A DNA stretch of 36,800 nt from Candidatus Cyanaurora vandensis (GCF_013285555.1 NZ_JAAXLT010000154.1:1-36800); one strand, 5' to 3'. Positions 23,844-32,688 are shown, numbered from the stretch's first letter. Notes: a model not told the origin generated them from the letters alone. Numbers and translations: made by a program.

Positions 23844-26024
23844 ATGACCCCAGCCGCCCTTGCTGCCGCAACTAACTACACCCTCCCAGAATGGTTGAGC
23901 GTGAGTTTGCGCGAGAAACCGGCAGGGCTCGTCAGTCGAGCTTTTTTGTATGCCGAAGCCCTGCACCGGGGACAGTTTCGCAAGTCTGGTGAACCCTACA
24001 TTATTCATCCAGTCCAGGTGGCGACCTTACTGAAGGAATTGGGTTCGGATCCAGCGATGGTGGCAGCGGGTTTTTTGCACGACTTATTAGAAGATACTGA
24101 AGTCACGGCTGAGGAACTAGAGCAACAGTTCGGGGCGGAAGTCCGCCAACTCGTTGAGGGGGTCACGAAGCTCTCTAAGTTCAGCTTTTTCAGTAAAAAA
24201 GAACAGCAGGCGGAGAATTTCCGCCGGATGTTCCTGGCGATGGCGCAAGATATCCGGGTAATTGTCGTCAAACTTGCGGACCGCCTGCACAATATGCGGA
24301 CCCTCGAACACTTATCGACTGAACAGCAAGAGCGTATCGGGCGCGAGACGATGGATATTTTCGCGCCCCTTGCTAATCGCTTGGGGATTTGGCAGTTCAA
24401 GTGGGAATTAGAGGATCTGTCTTTCAAATACTTGATGCCCCAGGAATATCAACAAATGCGGGCCTTAGTCGTCCAGAAACGCACCGAACGTGAAGAGATG
24501 ATCCGCGAAATGGTGCATGTTTTCAAAGAAGAATTCCTCCGTATCAGCGTAGGGGCTGAGGTAACGGGGCGACCCAAACACCTCTGGGGCATCTACCAGA
24601 AGATGCAACGCCAGGGTAAAGAATTCCACGAGATTTACGATATCTCGGCGGTGCGCGTCATCGTCCATGACGACAATATCAACGATTGTTACCGGGTCCT
24701 TGGGGTCGTCCACGAACGTTTCCGGCTGATTCCCGGTCGCTTCAAAGACTATGTGGGCCTCCCCAAACCCAACGGCTATCAGTCCTTACACACAGCAGTC
24801 CTCGGTCCCACTAAAACTCCCGTGGAAGTCCAGATCCGCACCCAGGTCATGCACAAAGTCGCTGAACTGGGAGTAGCAGCCCACTGGAAATATAAAGAAG
24901 TCGGTTCCGTCGCCCTATCTGACAAAGACCAAAAGTTCACTTGGCTCAGGCTCCTACTGGACTGGCAAAAAGACCTCCAGGATGGTCAAGAATACCTCCA
25001 ATCGCTCAAAGAAGACCTCTTCGAGTCCGAGGTCTATGTTTTTACGCCTAAGGGTGATGTCTTAGAATTACCCCGGGGCGCGACGCCTGTGGACTTTGCC
25101 TACCGGATTCACACGGAGATTGGCAATCACTGTATCGGGGCCAGGATTAACGGCCGGCTCGTCGCCCTAGAATCCACGTTACATAACGGGGACATCATTG
25201 AGATCCTGACGGCTAAAAACGCTCACCCCAACCTAGACTGGCTGAGTTTTGTGGTGAGCAGTGCCGCCAAAAACCGCATCCGCCAGTGGTACAAAAAAGA
25301 ACGCCGCGATGAGAATATCATCCGGGGCCGTCAGATCCTCGAACGAGAGTTGGGCCGCGCCAATCTCGACCAGATCCTGCGCTCCGAGACCATGGTTAAA
25401 ATCGCCCAACGCCTCAACTACACTACGGTTGAAGATACCCTTGCCGCCCTGGGGTATGGCGAGATTACGGCTTCAGCCATCCTCAACAAACTCCAAGAAC
25501 GTGCCCGCGAACAACAAAAACTCATCCCTAACCTGCCTAGCGAAGTCAACCACACCGAACCCGTCGTTGGGATTGAGGGCCTGCCCTATCACCTGTGTAA
25601 ATGCTGTACACCCCTACCAGGGGACGGGATTATCGGGGTCGTCACCCGGGGAGCCGACAACCGAGGGATTAGCATCCACCGGCAAGACTGTGACAATGTG
25701 TATAAGGTCAACCCCGACCAACTGATCCCGATCCGCTGGAATCCCAACGGCAAGCTCCGGCCCCCCACCTATCCGATTGAGATCCAAGTCGAAGTCATTG
25801 ACCGGGTGGGCGTAATGAAGGATGTCCTGGACCGCTTGGCCTCTGACCGGATCAATGTTCGTAACGCCTCGGTCAAGACCTTTGCCGACCAAACGGCTGT
25901 AATTGACCTCTGTATCGAAATCGCCAACAAAGACCAATTGGAACACGTCACCCACCAAATGCTCAAGATTGCCGATGTGGTCGGAGTCCGTCGTCACCAA
26001 GCCCGCCAAGGGAAGTCGGCTTAG
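23844..26024 (+). CDS. rel: bifunctional (p)ppGpp synthetase/hydrolase
   Basis: A 726-residue Rel enzyme. The HD hydrolase domain has HRGQFRKSGEPYIIHPVQVA and His79-Asp80 in FLHDLLEDT, then KLADRLHNMRTLEH. The synthetase domain has GRFKDYVGLPKPNGYQSLHT at about 297-316; its RFKD loop is the RxKD form of bifunctional enzymes rather than the ExDD form of monofunctional RelA. A TGS domain (VYVFTPKGDVLELPRGATPV) is followed by a Cys-containing conserved region (HLCKCCTPLPGDGI) and a C-terminal ACT domain. It controls the stringent response. Its TAG interlocks with the stop of the opposing gene in TTAG. Confidence 0.97.
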   Translation: MTPAALAAATNYTLPEWLSVSLREKPAGLVSRAFLYAEALHRGQFRKSGEPYIIHPVQVATLLKELGSDPAMVAAGFLHDLLEDTEVTAEELEQQFGAEVRQLVEGVTKLSKFSFFSKKEQQAENFRRMFLAMAQDIRVIVVKLADRLHNMRTLEHLSTEQQERIGRETMDIFAPLANRLGIWQFKWELEDLSFKYLMPQEYQQMRALVVQKRTEREEMIREMVHVFKEEFLRISVGAEVTGRPKHLWGIYQKMQRQGKEFHEIYDISAVRVIVHDDNINDCYRVLGVVHERFRLIPGRFKDYVGLPKPNGYQSLHTAVLGPTKTPVEVQIRTQVMHKVAELGVAAHWKYKEVGSVALSDKDQKFTWLRLLLDWQKDLQDGQEYLQSLKEDLFESEVYVFTPKGDVLELPRGATPVDFAYRIHTEIGNHCIGARINGRLVALESTLHNGDIIEILTAKNAHPNLDWLSFVVSSAAKNRIRQWYKKERRDENIIRGRQILERELGRANLDQILRSETMVKIAQRLNYTTVEDTLAALGYGEITASAILNKLQERAREQQKLIPNLPSEVNHTEPVVGIEGLPYHLCKCCTPLPGDGIIGVVTRGADNRGISIHRQDCDNVYKVNPDQLIPIRWNPNGKLRPPTYPIEIQVEVIDRVGVMKDVLDRLASDRINVRNASVKTFADQTAVIDLCIEIANKDQLEHVTHQMLKIADVVGVRRHQARQGKSA

Positions 26025-26341
26025 TTTCTCGAATTACCCGAGAACTCCGAGTGAGATAACTCTATAATTTTGCCGTCAGCTATGTCTTTCCCCTCCCATA
26101 GCTTAATTGGCTTGCCTTTAAGCAAGTATGGCAATGCAGCTTGCGGGTTTAAGAGTTTAATAGGTATTTTATACGTCTCACCAAAATCTATTAATTTGCC
26201 AGATAGGATTAGTCTACAGTCGAACATCATAGGACCTACAACAAGTGGGCAACTATAGAAATCGCCCCGGATAGGTTTTTGCTTACCGCCCGCCCTAGCG
26301 GTTCTAAATCTAACTTCTATGATTGCGTCTGGCTGGTACAT
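26021..26341 (-). CDS. EF-Tu-barrel-like small protein, possible immunity partner
   Basis: A 106-residue protein (DAIIEVRFRTARAGGKQKPI, DFYSCPLVVGPMMFDCRL, LPYLLKGKPIKLWEGKDIA) that resembles small uncharacterised beta-barrel proteins related to EF-Tu domain II/III. Its ATG follows directly on the stop of the gene at 26342-26677 (TGA-ATG), so the two are coupled. Base composition is clearly lower in GC than the rel and aroQ genes (hand count 39% over 26041-26220). If the upstream gene is a toxin domain, this would be its immunity or antitoxin gene; that is inference. Confidence 0.5.
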   Translation of the reverse strand: MYQPDAIIEVRFRTARAGGKQKPIRGDFYSCPLVVGPMMFDCRLILSGKLIDFGETYKIPIKLLNPQAALPYLLKGKPIKLWEGKDIADGKIIELSHSEFSGNSRN

Positions 26342-26677
26342 TCATCTACTTGGTAGCGGCAGAAAGTTTAGAACCTGGGGCACCAAGCTGAGTAGGTTGC
26401 TATCTGGCACGACAATAGCTGGAATACCCCTGTCTACAAAAATCATATCAAGCTTACGCAATAAGCTGTTTGAGATTTTTGTTTTAACGAGCGTGTAGGG
26501 AGGGTCACCGAATCCATAATAGGCTTGTTTAGCATAGGAGGCAGCGCCTTTGACGGTCATGGAGAAATATTTACCCTCAGCGGAACCAAGGTTACGAAAC
26601 CTACGGTAGAGTAAGATATCGCCTAACTTTTCAGGCTTAACTACACGGTACAGTGTGAATCCCCTTCTGTACTTCAC
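26342..26677 (-). CDS. small protein resembling a polymorphic-toxin C-terminal domain (ADP-ribosyltransferase-like?)
   Basis: A 111-residue ORF: GFTLYRVVKPEKLGDILLYR, RNLGSAEGKYFSMTVKGAAS, YAKQAYYGFGDPPYTLVKTK, VDRGIPAIVVPDSNLLSLVP. The order LYRVV, then GKYFS-T with a helix of A-x-x-YAKQ, then strands, recalls toxin domains of Rhs/CdiA-type proteins with an ADP-ribosyltransferase-like fold. I cannot assign a definite catalytic triad. The start is GTG at 26677, two bases after the aroQ stop. GC is low compared with neighbours. It carries no secretion or delivery domain. Confidence 0.45.
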   Translation of the reverse strand: MKYRRGFTLYRVVKPEKLGDILLYRRFRNLGSAEGKYFSMTVKGAASYAKQAYYGFGDPPYTLVKTKISNSLLRKLDMIFVDRGIPAIVVPDSNLLSLVPQVLNFLPLPSR

Positions 26678-26679
26678 TC

Positions 26680-27138
26680 TTATTGCGGAGGCGTTAAGGT
26701 CTGCAAGTGTTCCACCAAGGCCTGTAGGCCCAAGCGGTAACTGTTGGCCCCGAAGCCTGCGACCTGACCGACAGCAATGCCAGCAATATGGGAATGGTGC
26801 CGGAAGCTCTCGCGTCGGTAGATGTTTGAGAGGTGGACTTCTACGGTGGGAATACCTACGCCACTCAGGGCATCCCGGATCGCCAAGCTGGTATGGGTGT
26901 AAGCCGCTGGGTTAATGAGGATACCCGCAAACACGCCCATCGCTTGATGGATCGCGGTGATGAGTTCGCCCTCGTGGTTGGACTGGTAACAAACTATCTT
27001 GACGCTGAGTTGGGCCGCTTCAGTTTCCAGTAGGGCGTTGATCTGCGCCAGGGTCGTAGACCCGTAGACTTCCGGTTCGCGCTGGCCCAATAGATTGAGG
27101 TTGGGACCGTGGAGGACAAGGACCTGCATGATAGGCAT
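26680..27138 (-). CDS. aroQ: 3-dehydroquinate dehydratase, type II
   Basis: A 152-residue type II dehydroquinase of the shikimate pathway. The motifs are [20 protein letters not shown] with catalytic Tyr25, [44 protein letters not shown] with the catalytic His, and GFGANSY. The dodecameric enzyme converts 3-dehydroquinate to 3-dehydroshikimate. The two small low-GC genes follow directly on the same strand. metK lies divergently, sharing the upstream region. Confidence 0.96.
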   Translation of the reverse strand: MPIMQVLVLHGPNLNLLGQREPEVYGSTTLAQINALLETEAAQLSVKIVCYQSNHEGELITAIHQAMGVFAGILINPAAYTHTSLAIRDALSGVGIPTVEVHLSNIYRRESFRHHSHIAGIAVGQVAGFGANSYRLGLQALVEHLQTLTPPQ

Positions 27139-27178
27139 CGTTAGTACAGTCTTAGGATACCGGGGCTTGAACCTAATC

Positions 27179-27207
27179 TTGACAGCGGTAAATGGGACTG
27201 ATAGGCT
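27179..27207 (+). promoter_or_regulatory. candidate promoter for the metK riboswitch transcript
   Basis: A consensus TTGACA (27179-27184) is followed 17 bases later by TAGGCT (27202-27207). Transcription would start near 27214, just ahead of the riboswitch P1 stem at 27221. The -10 is weak. Confidence 0.5.
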
Positions 27208-27220
27208 CTGTTAAATCTCA

Positions 27221-27312
27221 GATTCATCCAGAGTGGCGTAGGAATACGTCCGGCAACCCACTTCAAGTGAAGTTTTGGTGCCCTTTTCGGGGATTAACCC
27301 GGAAGATGAGTC
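27221..27312 (+). promoter_or_regulatory. SAM riboswitch (SAM-I/IV clan) upstream of metK
   Basis: P1 is GATTCATC (27221-27228) with GATGAGTC (27305-27312), eight pairs including one G-T. CCAGAG follows P1. P2 is GGCGTA (27235-27240) with TACGTC (27245-27250), closed by a GGAA tetraloop. P3 is GGCAACC (27252-27258) with GGTGCC (27277-27282), the hallmark SAM-I core. P4 is CGGG (27288-27291) with CCCG (27298-27301). It lies before metK, whose product makes SAM, so feedback control is expected. There is no terminator between P1 and the GGAGG at 27322, which suggests control of translation. P2 is shorter than in classical SAM-I, so the subtype may be a SAM-I/IV variant. Confidence 0.85.
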
Positions 27313-27333
27313 TCTATTACTGGAGGAAGCCCC

Positions 27334-28566
27334 TTGCCACGTCAATACTTGTTTACGTCGGAGTCCGTCACCGAAGGACATCCTGATAAAATCTGTGACC
27401 AAATTTCCGATACCATCCTTGACGCGCTCCTGTCTCATGACCCCCAATCACGCGTCGCGGCGGAGACAGCAGTGAGTACGGGGCTAGTGCTATTGACCGG
27501 GGAGGTAACCACCCATGCTCAAGTGGATTACAGCCAACTTATCCGCGCCAAGATCCGCGATATCGGCTATGTCCATGCTGAGAACGGCTTCTCTGCCGAC
27601 AGTTGTGCGGTGATGATTGCCCTAGGCCGCCAATCTCCAGATATTGCCCAAGGCGTAGATGCGGCTTTGGAAGCTAGAACGGGTCAAGGCGACCAACTCG
27701 ACCAAGTGGGGGCCGGGGACCAGGGTTTGATGTTTGGGTTTGCCTGTAATGAGACCCCGGAGATGATGCCCCTACCCATCTCCATCGCGCACCGTCTGGC
27801 CCGTCAACTCGCCAAAGTCCGCAAAGACGGCACCCTCACCTACCTCCGCCCCGATGGTAAAACCCAGGTGACCGTCCTCTATGAAGACCGCCAGCCCCTG
27901 GCCCTCGATACACTACTCATCTCCACCCAACACACCGCCACCATCGGAGCGATTACCGACGAAAAAGCGGTCCAAAAACAGATCCGGGCGGACTTGTGGG
28001 AAATGGTGGTCCAACCGGCGTTAGTTGACTTGACCCTGCAACCCACCGCCGATAAGTTCTTGGTCAACCCGACCGGCAAGTTTGTAATTGGGGGTCCTCA
28101 AGGGGATGCGGGCTTGACTGGGCGCAAGATTATTGTGGATACCTATGGGGGCTATGCCCGTCATGGTGGTGGAGCTTTCTCGGGTAAGGACCCGACTAAG
28201 GTGGACCGCTCAGCCGCCTATGCCTGCCGTTATGTGGCGAAAAATATCGTCAAGGCGGGCTTGGCCCAACGCTGTGAAGTCCAAGTGGCCTACGCCATCG
28301 GTAAAGCCCATCCGGTCAGTATCATGGTCGAGACCTTCGGCACTGCAACCGTGGACGAGGAACGCCTAGAACTCTTGGTCAAACAACACTTTGATCTACG
28401 ACCCGCTGCCATCCTGCGGGACTTCAATTTACTCAACTTGCCTAAGTTGCGTGGGGGTCGTTTTTATCAAAACACGGCGGCCTATGGACATTTGGGCCGC
28501 CCGGACCTCGACCTACCCTGGGAGCGTACCGACAAAGCCGAGTTGCTCCGTGATGAGTGCTGTTAA
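27334..28566 (+). CDS. metK: S-adenosylmethionine synthetase
   Basis: A 410-residue enzyme making SAM from methionine and ATP. Motifs are [20 protein letters not shown] with His16, [16 protein letters not shown], and [20 protein letters not shown] followed by [19 protein letters not shown]. The initiation codon is TTG at 27334: it is the only one that gives the family N-terminus ([11 protein letters not shown]) and it has TGGAGGA at 27321-27327. A SAM-clan riboswitch lies directly upstream. The TAA shares TTAA with the stop of the convergent ogt gene. Confidence 0.97.
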   Translation: MPRQYLFTSESVTEGHPDKICDQISDTILDALLSHDPQSRVAAETAVSTGLVLLTGEVTTHAQVDYSQLIRAKIRDIGYVHAENGFSADSCAVMIALGRQSPDIAQGVDAALEARTGQGDQLDQVGAGDQGLMFGFACNETPEMMPLPISIAHRLARQLAKVRKDGTLTYLRPDGKTQVTVLYEDRQPLALDTLLISTQHTATIGAITDEKAVQKQIRADLWEMVVQPALVDLTLQPTADKFLVNPTGKFVIGGPQGDAGLTGRKIIVDTYGGYARHGGGAFSGKDPTKVDRSAAYACRYVAKNIVKAGLAQRCEVQVAYAIGKAHPVSIMVETFGTATVDEERLELLVKQHFDLRPAAILRDFNLLNLPKLRGGRFYQNTAAYGHLGRPDLDLPWERTDKAELLRDECC

Positions 28567-29075
28567 CCAGTTTTTCGCAAGCTAGCTGACTCCTGGTTAA
28601 GGAGAGCTTGTTTTCGCGTCAAGCCCCAACGGTAGCCGCCGAGACCGCCATCACTCCGCACCACCCGATGACAGGGGATAACCAGCGAAACGGCATTCGT
28701 CGCACAGGCCCCTGCCACCGCCCGCACCGCTTGGGGTTGGTCTATGGCTCGGGCGACTTGTTGGTAGGTCAGGGTATTCCCGTAGGGAATGGCTTGCAAC
28801 TGTTGCCAGACCCGGTGCTGGAATGCGGTCCCTGGGCTATCTAGGGGTAAAGCCAACTCGGTCCTAGTGCCCGCTAAATAATCCTGGAGGGCCACCAGCC
28901 AAGGACCGAGATGGGCTAGGTTCCGTTGCCGATTAGGATAAGCATCTAAGACGGTTTCGAGAACGGCATCAGTCTCACCCAGACTCACGGCACGGATGCC
29001 CTCTGTAGTCCCCGCCACCAAAATTCGGCCCAAAGCACAATCCGCCGTGGTGTAATAAACAGTTTGGTTTTTCAT
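28563..29075 (-). CDS. ogt: methylated-DNA--protein-cysteine methyltransferase
   Basis: A 170-residue DNA repair protein that takes the methyl group from O6-methylguanine onto Cys135 ([21 protein letters not shown]). [20 protein letters not shown] and [20 protein letters not shown] form the helix-turn-helix DNA-binding region. The N-terminal domain is short, as in Ogt. It converges on metK with interlocked stops. folK lies upstream on the same strand with a 37-base gap. Confidence 0.95.
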   Translation of the reverse strand: MKNQTVYYTTADCALGRILVAGTTEGIRAVSLGETDAVLETVLDAYPNRQRNLAHLGPWLVALQDYLAGTRTELALPLDSPGTAFQHRVWQQLQAIPYGNTLTYQQVARAIDQPQAVRAVAGACATNAVSLVIPCHRVVRSDGGLGGYRWGLTRKQALLNQESASLRKTG

Positions 29076-29112
29076 ATAGAAAGAATAGCCCGCCTGTTAC
29101 GTAAAGACCCCA

Positions 29113-29580
29113 CTACCACTGCGGCCCCAAACACACCAAACCCTCCCGATTTAACCTTGCGGCGAGGACTGCCAGGGATTGCTGAGCCACCGGATGTAAC
29201 CAGTGGGGAGCCAGTTTTGCCAAAGGAAGCAAGGCAAAATTGCGCTCTAGCAGATGGGGATGGGGCACCATTAGCCGGGGGGTCGTGAGAATTATCTCCT
29301 CGTATAGCAAGATGTCTAGGTCTAAGGTCCGTGGTCCCCAGCGTTGTCTCCGCACCCGTCCCCACTGTCGCTCAATCGTCAGGAGTTCATCTAGGAGTAG
29401 TTCCGGGGCGAGGGGGGTTTCAATAATCGCCACAAGATTGTAGTAGTCTGGCTGGGGCGGACCCCAAGCTGTACTCTGATACAGGTCCGACCGGGCAACC
29501 GGATTCAGACGGTGCAGTGCGCCGCTCAAGATCTTCAGACTATCCCCTTGGTTAGAACCTAGCCCAATCGCCGCCCTCAC
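29113..29580 (-). CDS. folK: 2-amino-4-hydroxy-6-hydroxymethyldihydropteridine pyrophosphokinase
   Basis: A 155-residue HPPK of folate biosynthesis. AAIGLGSNQGDSLKIL, YQSTAWGPPQPDYYNLVAII, and RWGPRTLDLDILLYEEIIL with the metal-binding DLDIL are diagnostic. It starts with GTG overlapping the proA stop by four bases (GTGA), so it is translationally coupled to proA. There is no folP or folB next to it. Confidence 0.95.
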   Translation of the reverse strand: MRAAIGLGSNQGDSLKILSGALHRLNPVARSDLYQSTAWGPPQPDYYNLVAIIETPLAPELLLDELLTIERQWGRVRRQRWGPRTLDLDILLYEEIILTTPRLMVPHPHLLERNFALLPLAKLAPHWLHPVAQQSLAVLAARLNREGLVCLGPQW

Positions 29581-30818
29581 GGACGAATCTGACCGTTCCC
29601 CTGGAGGATGTACTTCGTGGTGGTTAATTCTGGAAGTCCCACCGGACCCCGGGCGTGGAGTTTTTGGGTGGAGATACCGATTTCTGCTCCGAACCCGAAC
29701 TCAAAGCCATCAGTGAACCGGGTCGAGGCATTCACATAGACACAGGCTGCATCCACCCGTTGCGTGAAGAGTTGCGCCTCCCCATAGGAACCCGTCAAAA
29801 TCGCCTCAGAATGCTGGGTGCCGTAACGATTAATCCAGTCAATCGCCACTGGGGTAGAGTCCACTATTTTGATGGCAAGGATTAAGTCCAGATACTCTGT
29901 GTCCCAATCAGCCGCAGTGGCGGGGATGACGCTGGGGACCAAGGCGACTGTCCGTTCGCAGCCCCTGACCTGGACTCCGCTCTGTTGTAGGACTTGGACT
30001 AGGGCTGGTAGTTGGGCGACCGCGCTTTGGTGGATGAGGACTTTTTCACAGGCATTGCAGACGGAGGGACGTTGAACTTTGGCATTCAGCACGATTTTTT
30101 GGGCTTGGTCGGGGTCCGCACTAGCCGCAATATAGATGTGACAGTTACCTACCCCAGTCTCTAGGACTGGCACTGTGCTATTTTCAGTGACAAACTTAAT
30201 CAGCCCCGCACCGCCCCTAGGGATGACTAAGGCCAAGTGACGTAAGGTAATGAGTTGCTCGACGATGGCCCGGTCCGTGCCGGGGACCTGCTGGATACAG
30301 CCAGTGGGGATGCCCTGGGCGTAGGCCGCCTGTTGTAGGAGTTGGCTAATTGCTTGGTTGGAGTGCTCGGCTTCTTTGCCACCCTTGAGCATGACCCCAT
30401 TGCCAGATTTGAGACAAAGCCCAATCGCGTCGGCGGTGACATTGGGCCGCGCCTCGTAGATTACGCCAATTAACCCCAGCGGAACCCGTACTTGACGAAT
30501 CTCAATTCCATTGTCGTGCCGCCAACCCCGTACCACCGTGCCCACCGGGTCCGGGAGCCGCGCAATCTCTTCGAGTCCCGTCGCCATCGCCTCAACCCGG
30601 TGGGGATTGAGTTTGAGGCGGTCCAGCAGGCTCTCGGTGAGGCCCATCTCGCGGCCCGTCTCTAAATCGAGGGTGTTGGCACTCAAGAGGTCTTGTTTTC
30701 GTTCGCGCAGGGCAAGGGCCATGGCGCGGAGGGCTTGGTTTTTGGTCTGGGTGGGGAGGAGAGCTAATTCTTGACAGGCCGTAAGCGCGGTCTGTCCGAG
30801 GGTGTCGAGGTTGTGCAT
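29577..30818 (-). CDS. proA: gamma-glutamyl phosphate reductase
   Basis: A 413-residue NADPH-dependent reductase of proline biosynthesis that makes glutamate 5-semialdehyde. Family blocks are VPLGLIGVIYEARPNVTADA, LKSGNGVMLKGGKEAEHSN, VIPRGGAGLIKFV, the catalytic Cys in RPSVCNACEKVLIH, and NASTRFTDGFEFGFGAEIGI. Length is typical. Upstream is a zinc-ribbon membrane protein gene with only four bases between; downstream folK overlaps. The three genes look like one operon of unrelated functions. Confidence 0.97.
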   Translation of the reverse strand: MHNLDTLGQTALTACQELALLPTQTKNQALRAMALALRERKQDLLSANTLDLETGREMGLTESLLDRLKLNPHRVEAMATGLEEIARLPDPVGTVVRGWRHDNGIEIRQVRVPLGLIGVIYEARPNVTADAIGLCLKSGNGVMLKGGKEAEHSNQAISQLLQQAAYAQGIPTGCIQQVPGTDRAIVEQLITLRHLALVIPRGGAGLIKFVTENSTVPVLETGVGNCHIYIAASADPDQAQKIVLNAKVQRPSVCNACEKVLIHQSAVAQLPALVQVLQQSGVQVRGCERTVALVPSVIPATAADWDTEYLDLILAIKIVDSTPVAIDWINRYGTQHSEAILTGSYGEAQLFTQRVDAACVYVNASTRFTDGFEFGFGAEIGISTQKLHARGPVGLPELTTTKYILQGNGQIRP

Positions 30819-30822
30819 AGAG

Positions 30823-31230
30823 TTAACGTCGCTGACGCAGAGAGAGCCAAAACATCAAGGCGGGGATCACCAACAGGAGCGCGGTCAACAGCGACCACAA
30901 CACCATGGAGGGCGTGCGGGGAAAATCCATCACCGTCGGTAGCCACAATAGTAGCAACGGCAAGATCACCACCAAAATCGCGGCGGGTAAATAGGTACTA
31001 TCAATGCCCCGGCTATCATCCCGCCAGACGGTCCCGCTCCACTGCCAAGCCTTCTTGTAGGGGTAGCTAGTGGAGAGTTGTTCGAGGGTATAGCTCTCCT
31101 CCGCGAGACCGAAGATCTGGTTACAGCGGTCACAGCCAAAGGCTTCCGTCAGCACAATTGCCTTGAGTTGCCCCCGCTTACAACGAGGACAGGGGTAGTG
31201 CTCCTCCAAATCAATTTTCTCTGGCTTCAT
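30823..31230 (-). CDS. zinc-ribbon protein with two transmembrane helices
   Basis: A 135-residue protein. The N-terminal zinc ribbon uses CPRC (about 14-17) and CDRC (about 33-36). The middle part (YPYKKAWQWSGTVWRDDS) is polar. Two hydrophobic helices follow: YLPAAILVVILPLLLLWLPT and SMVLWSLLTALLLVIPALMF, ending in a basic tail. I take it for a conserved cyanobacterial protein of unknown function. It is four bases upstream of proA and probably in the same transcript. Confidence 0.65.
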   Translation of the reverse strand: MKPEKIDLEEHYPCPRCKRGQLKAIVLTEAFGCDRCNQIFGLAEESYTLEQLSTSYPYKKAWQWSGTVWRDDSRGIDSTYLPAAILVVILPLLLLWLPTVMDFPRTPSMVLWSLLTALLLVIPALMFWLSLRQRR

Positions 31231-31293
31231 GGGCTGAGACTCAAGCTGTACCCAAATCTTAGCAAACGTGGTCTAGCACAATCATTTAGCCCC

Positions 31294-31632
31294 TCAACTC
31301 GTGGGCGCATCTTTCAGAAATGCCCTGGTAATCCAGAAAACCACCAAGGCAATCAAAATGAAATCCAAGAAAGTTCCTATCAAGTGCCCGTAGGCAATTG
31401 CGTTTTCCGTGACTTTCCCGGTGGCATCAGTAGCCGTCTTCAGTACAATCTTGGCCTCACGCCAGTCCCCGGCGGGTAGGAGCATCCCGATAATCGGCAT
31501 CAATAGGTCATCCACCACGGCTGAGACTACCTTCCCGGTAGCAGCCCCGATAATTACGCCCACCGCCAGAGCCAGCGCATTGGACTGCGTCAGGAAACTC
31601 TTAAATTCGTTCAGCACAGTCGCCTCCGGCAA
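31294..31632 (-). CDS. mscL: large-conductance mechanosensitive channel
   Basis: A 112-residue MscL, a pentameric channel that opens under membrane tension during osmotic downshock. The first helix is NALALAVGVIIGAATGKVVS with the gating Gly/Ala pattern and VVDDLLMPIIG; the second is GTFLDFILIALVVFWITRAF. It lacks much of the C-terminal cytoplasmic bundle (E. coli protein 136 aa). It lies 37 bases downstream of infA. Confidence 0.93.
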   Translation of the reverse strand: MPEATVLNEFKSFLTQSNALALAVGVIIGAATGKVVSAVVDDLLMPIIGMLLPAGDWREAKIVLKTATDATGKVTENAIAYGHLIGTFLDFILIALVVFWITRAFLKDAPTS

Positions 31633-31669
31633 ATACTGAACATACTACCGCCCCGTGCCTAAAAACGGA

Positions 31670-31891
31670 TTACTTACGCAATCGGAAGGTAATCCGGCCC
31701 TTAGTCAAGTCATAGGGGGTCAGTTCCACCTTGACGCGGTCGCCGGGGAGGACTTTGATGTAATTTTTTTTCAATTTACCCGCCAAGTGGCTCAGCACCA
31801 CAAACCCATTGTCAAGCTCTACCCGGAACATGGCGTTGGGCAACGAGTCCTTGACGATTCCTTCCATCTCAATCAGGTCTTCTTTGGACAC
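31670..31891 (-). CDS. infA: translation initiation factor IF-1
   Basis: A 73-residue OB-fold protein: [40 protein letters not shown], and [20 protein letters not shown] followed by ITFR. It binds the 30S A-site during initiation. The start is GTG. It follows map after 17 bases. In most bacteria this pair precedes rpmJ-rpsM-rpsK-rpoA; here mscL follows instead, so the pair is outside the ribosomal-protein cluster. Confidence 0.97.
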   Translation of the reverse strand: MSKEDLIEMEGIVKDSLPNAMFRVELDNGFVVLSHLAGKLKKNYIKVLPGDRVKVELTPYDLTKGRITFRLRK

Positions 31892-31908
31892 GCAAAATTA
31901 CCTCAAAG

Positions 31909-32688
31909 CTACAGGGTACTACGGTCGGTCATCAACTCGTAACCATCCCGAGTCACTAAAACCGTATGTTCAAACTGGGCCGAGAGACTGCCATCTACCG
32001 TCACCACCGTCCATTTATCCGCCAGCAACCGCGTGGCAAAGGAGCCGACATTAACCATCGGTTCAATCGCTAGAGTCATCCCTGCTTTAAGGCGGGGATT
32101 AGGTAGTTCTTTGGTCCGGTAATTGGGGACTTGGGGGTCTTCATGAAGTTTACGACCCACGCCATGACCGACGAACTGACGGACGACCGAGAATTTATGG
32201 GACTCAACAAAGTCCTGGATCGCCCCGGAGATATCTTGTAACAACACCCCATGCTTGACTTGGGCAATCCCGGCGTAGAGGCCCTGTTCGGCGACAGCAA
32301 TCAGGTGACGGGCTTGGTCGGTGAGGGGTTCGAGGCCGATGGTCACACAGGAGTCCCCGTGCCAACCTTGGTAAATCACCCCAAAATCTACTTTGACCAC
32401 ATCCCCCGGTTTGAGGACTTTGGTCGGGCTCGGGATACCGTGGACCACTTCATTATTGACACTGGTACAGAGACAGGCCGGGAATCCTCCGTAACCCTTA
32501 AACGCCGGAATGACATTAAAATCGCGGCAACGCTGCTCAGCGTAGGCATCTAGGTCAGCGGTGGTCATGCCCGGTTTGGCGAGTTCCATGATTTCTTTGA
32601 GCACGGTCCCCACAATTTGACCCGCCCGACGCATCTTCTCAATTTCTTTTTCGGACCGAATCCCAATCATCATACTGCGTAGGGCCAT
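31909..32688 (-). CDS. map: methionine aminopeptidase, type I
   Basis: A 259-residue enzyme that removes N-terminal Met. The metal ligands are recognisable as the two Asp in VKVDFGVIYQGWHGDSCVTI, His in FVGHGVGRKLHEDP, Glu in AIEPMVN and Glu in AQFEHTV. GAGGAG immediately before ATG 32688 supports this start over the ATG pair five codons later. It heads a map-infA transcript. Its promoter should lie in 32689-32760. Confidence 0.96.
   Translation of the reverse strand: MALRSMMIGIRSEKEIEKMRRAGQIVGTVLKEIMELAKPGMTTADLDAYAEQRCRDFNVIPAFKGYGGFPACLCTSVNNEVVHGIPSPTKVLKPGDVVKVDFGVIYQGWHGDSCVTIGLEPLTDQARHLIAVAEQGLYAGIAQVKHGVLLQDISGAIQDFVESHKFSVVRQFVGHGVGRKLHEDPQVPNYRTKELPNPRLKAGMTLAIEPMVNVGSFATRLLADKWTVVTVDGSLSAQFEHTVLVTRDGYELMTDRSTL

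Noticed and set aside
25261-25725. 154-codon overlapping frame within rel
   Set aside because: It is a frame shadow of the TGS/conserved Cys region of rel with no domain of its own.
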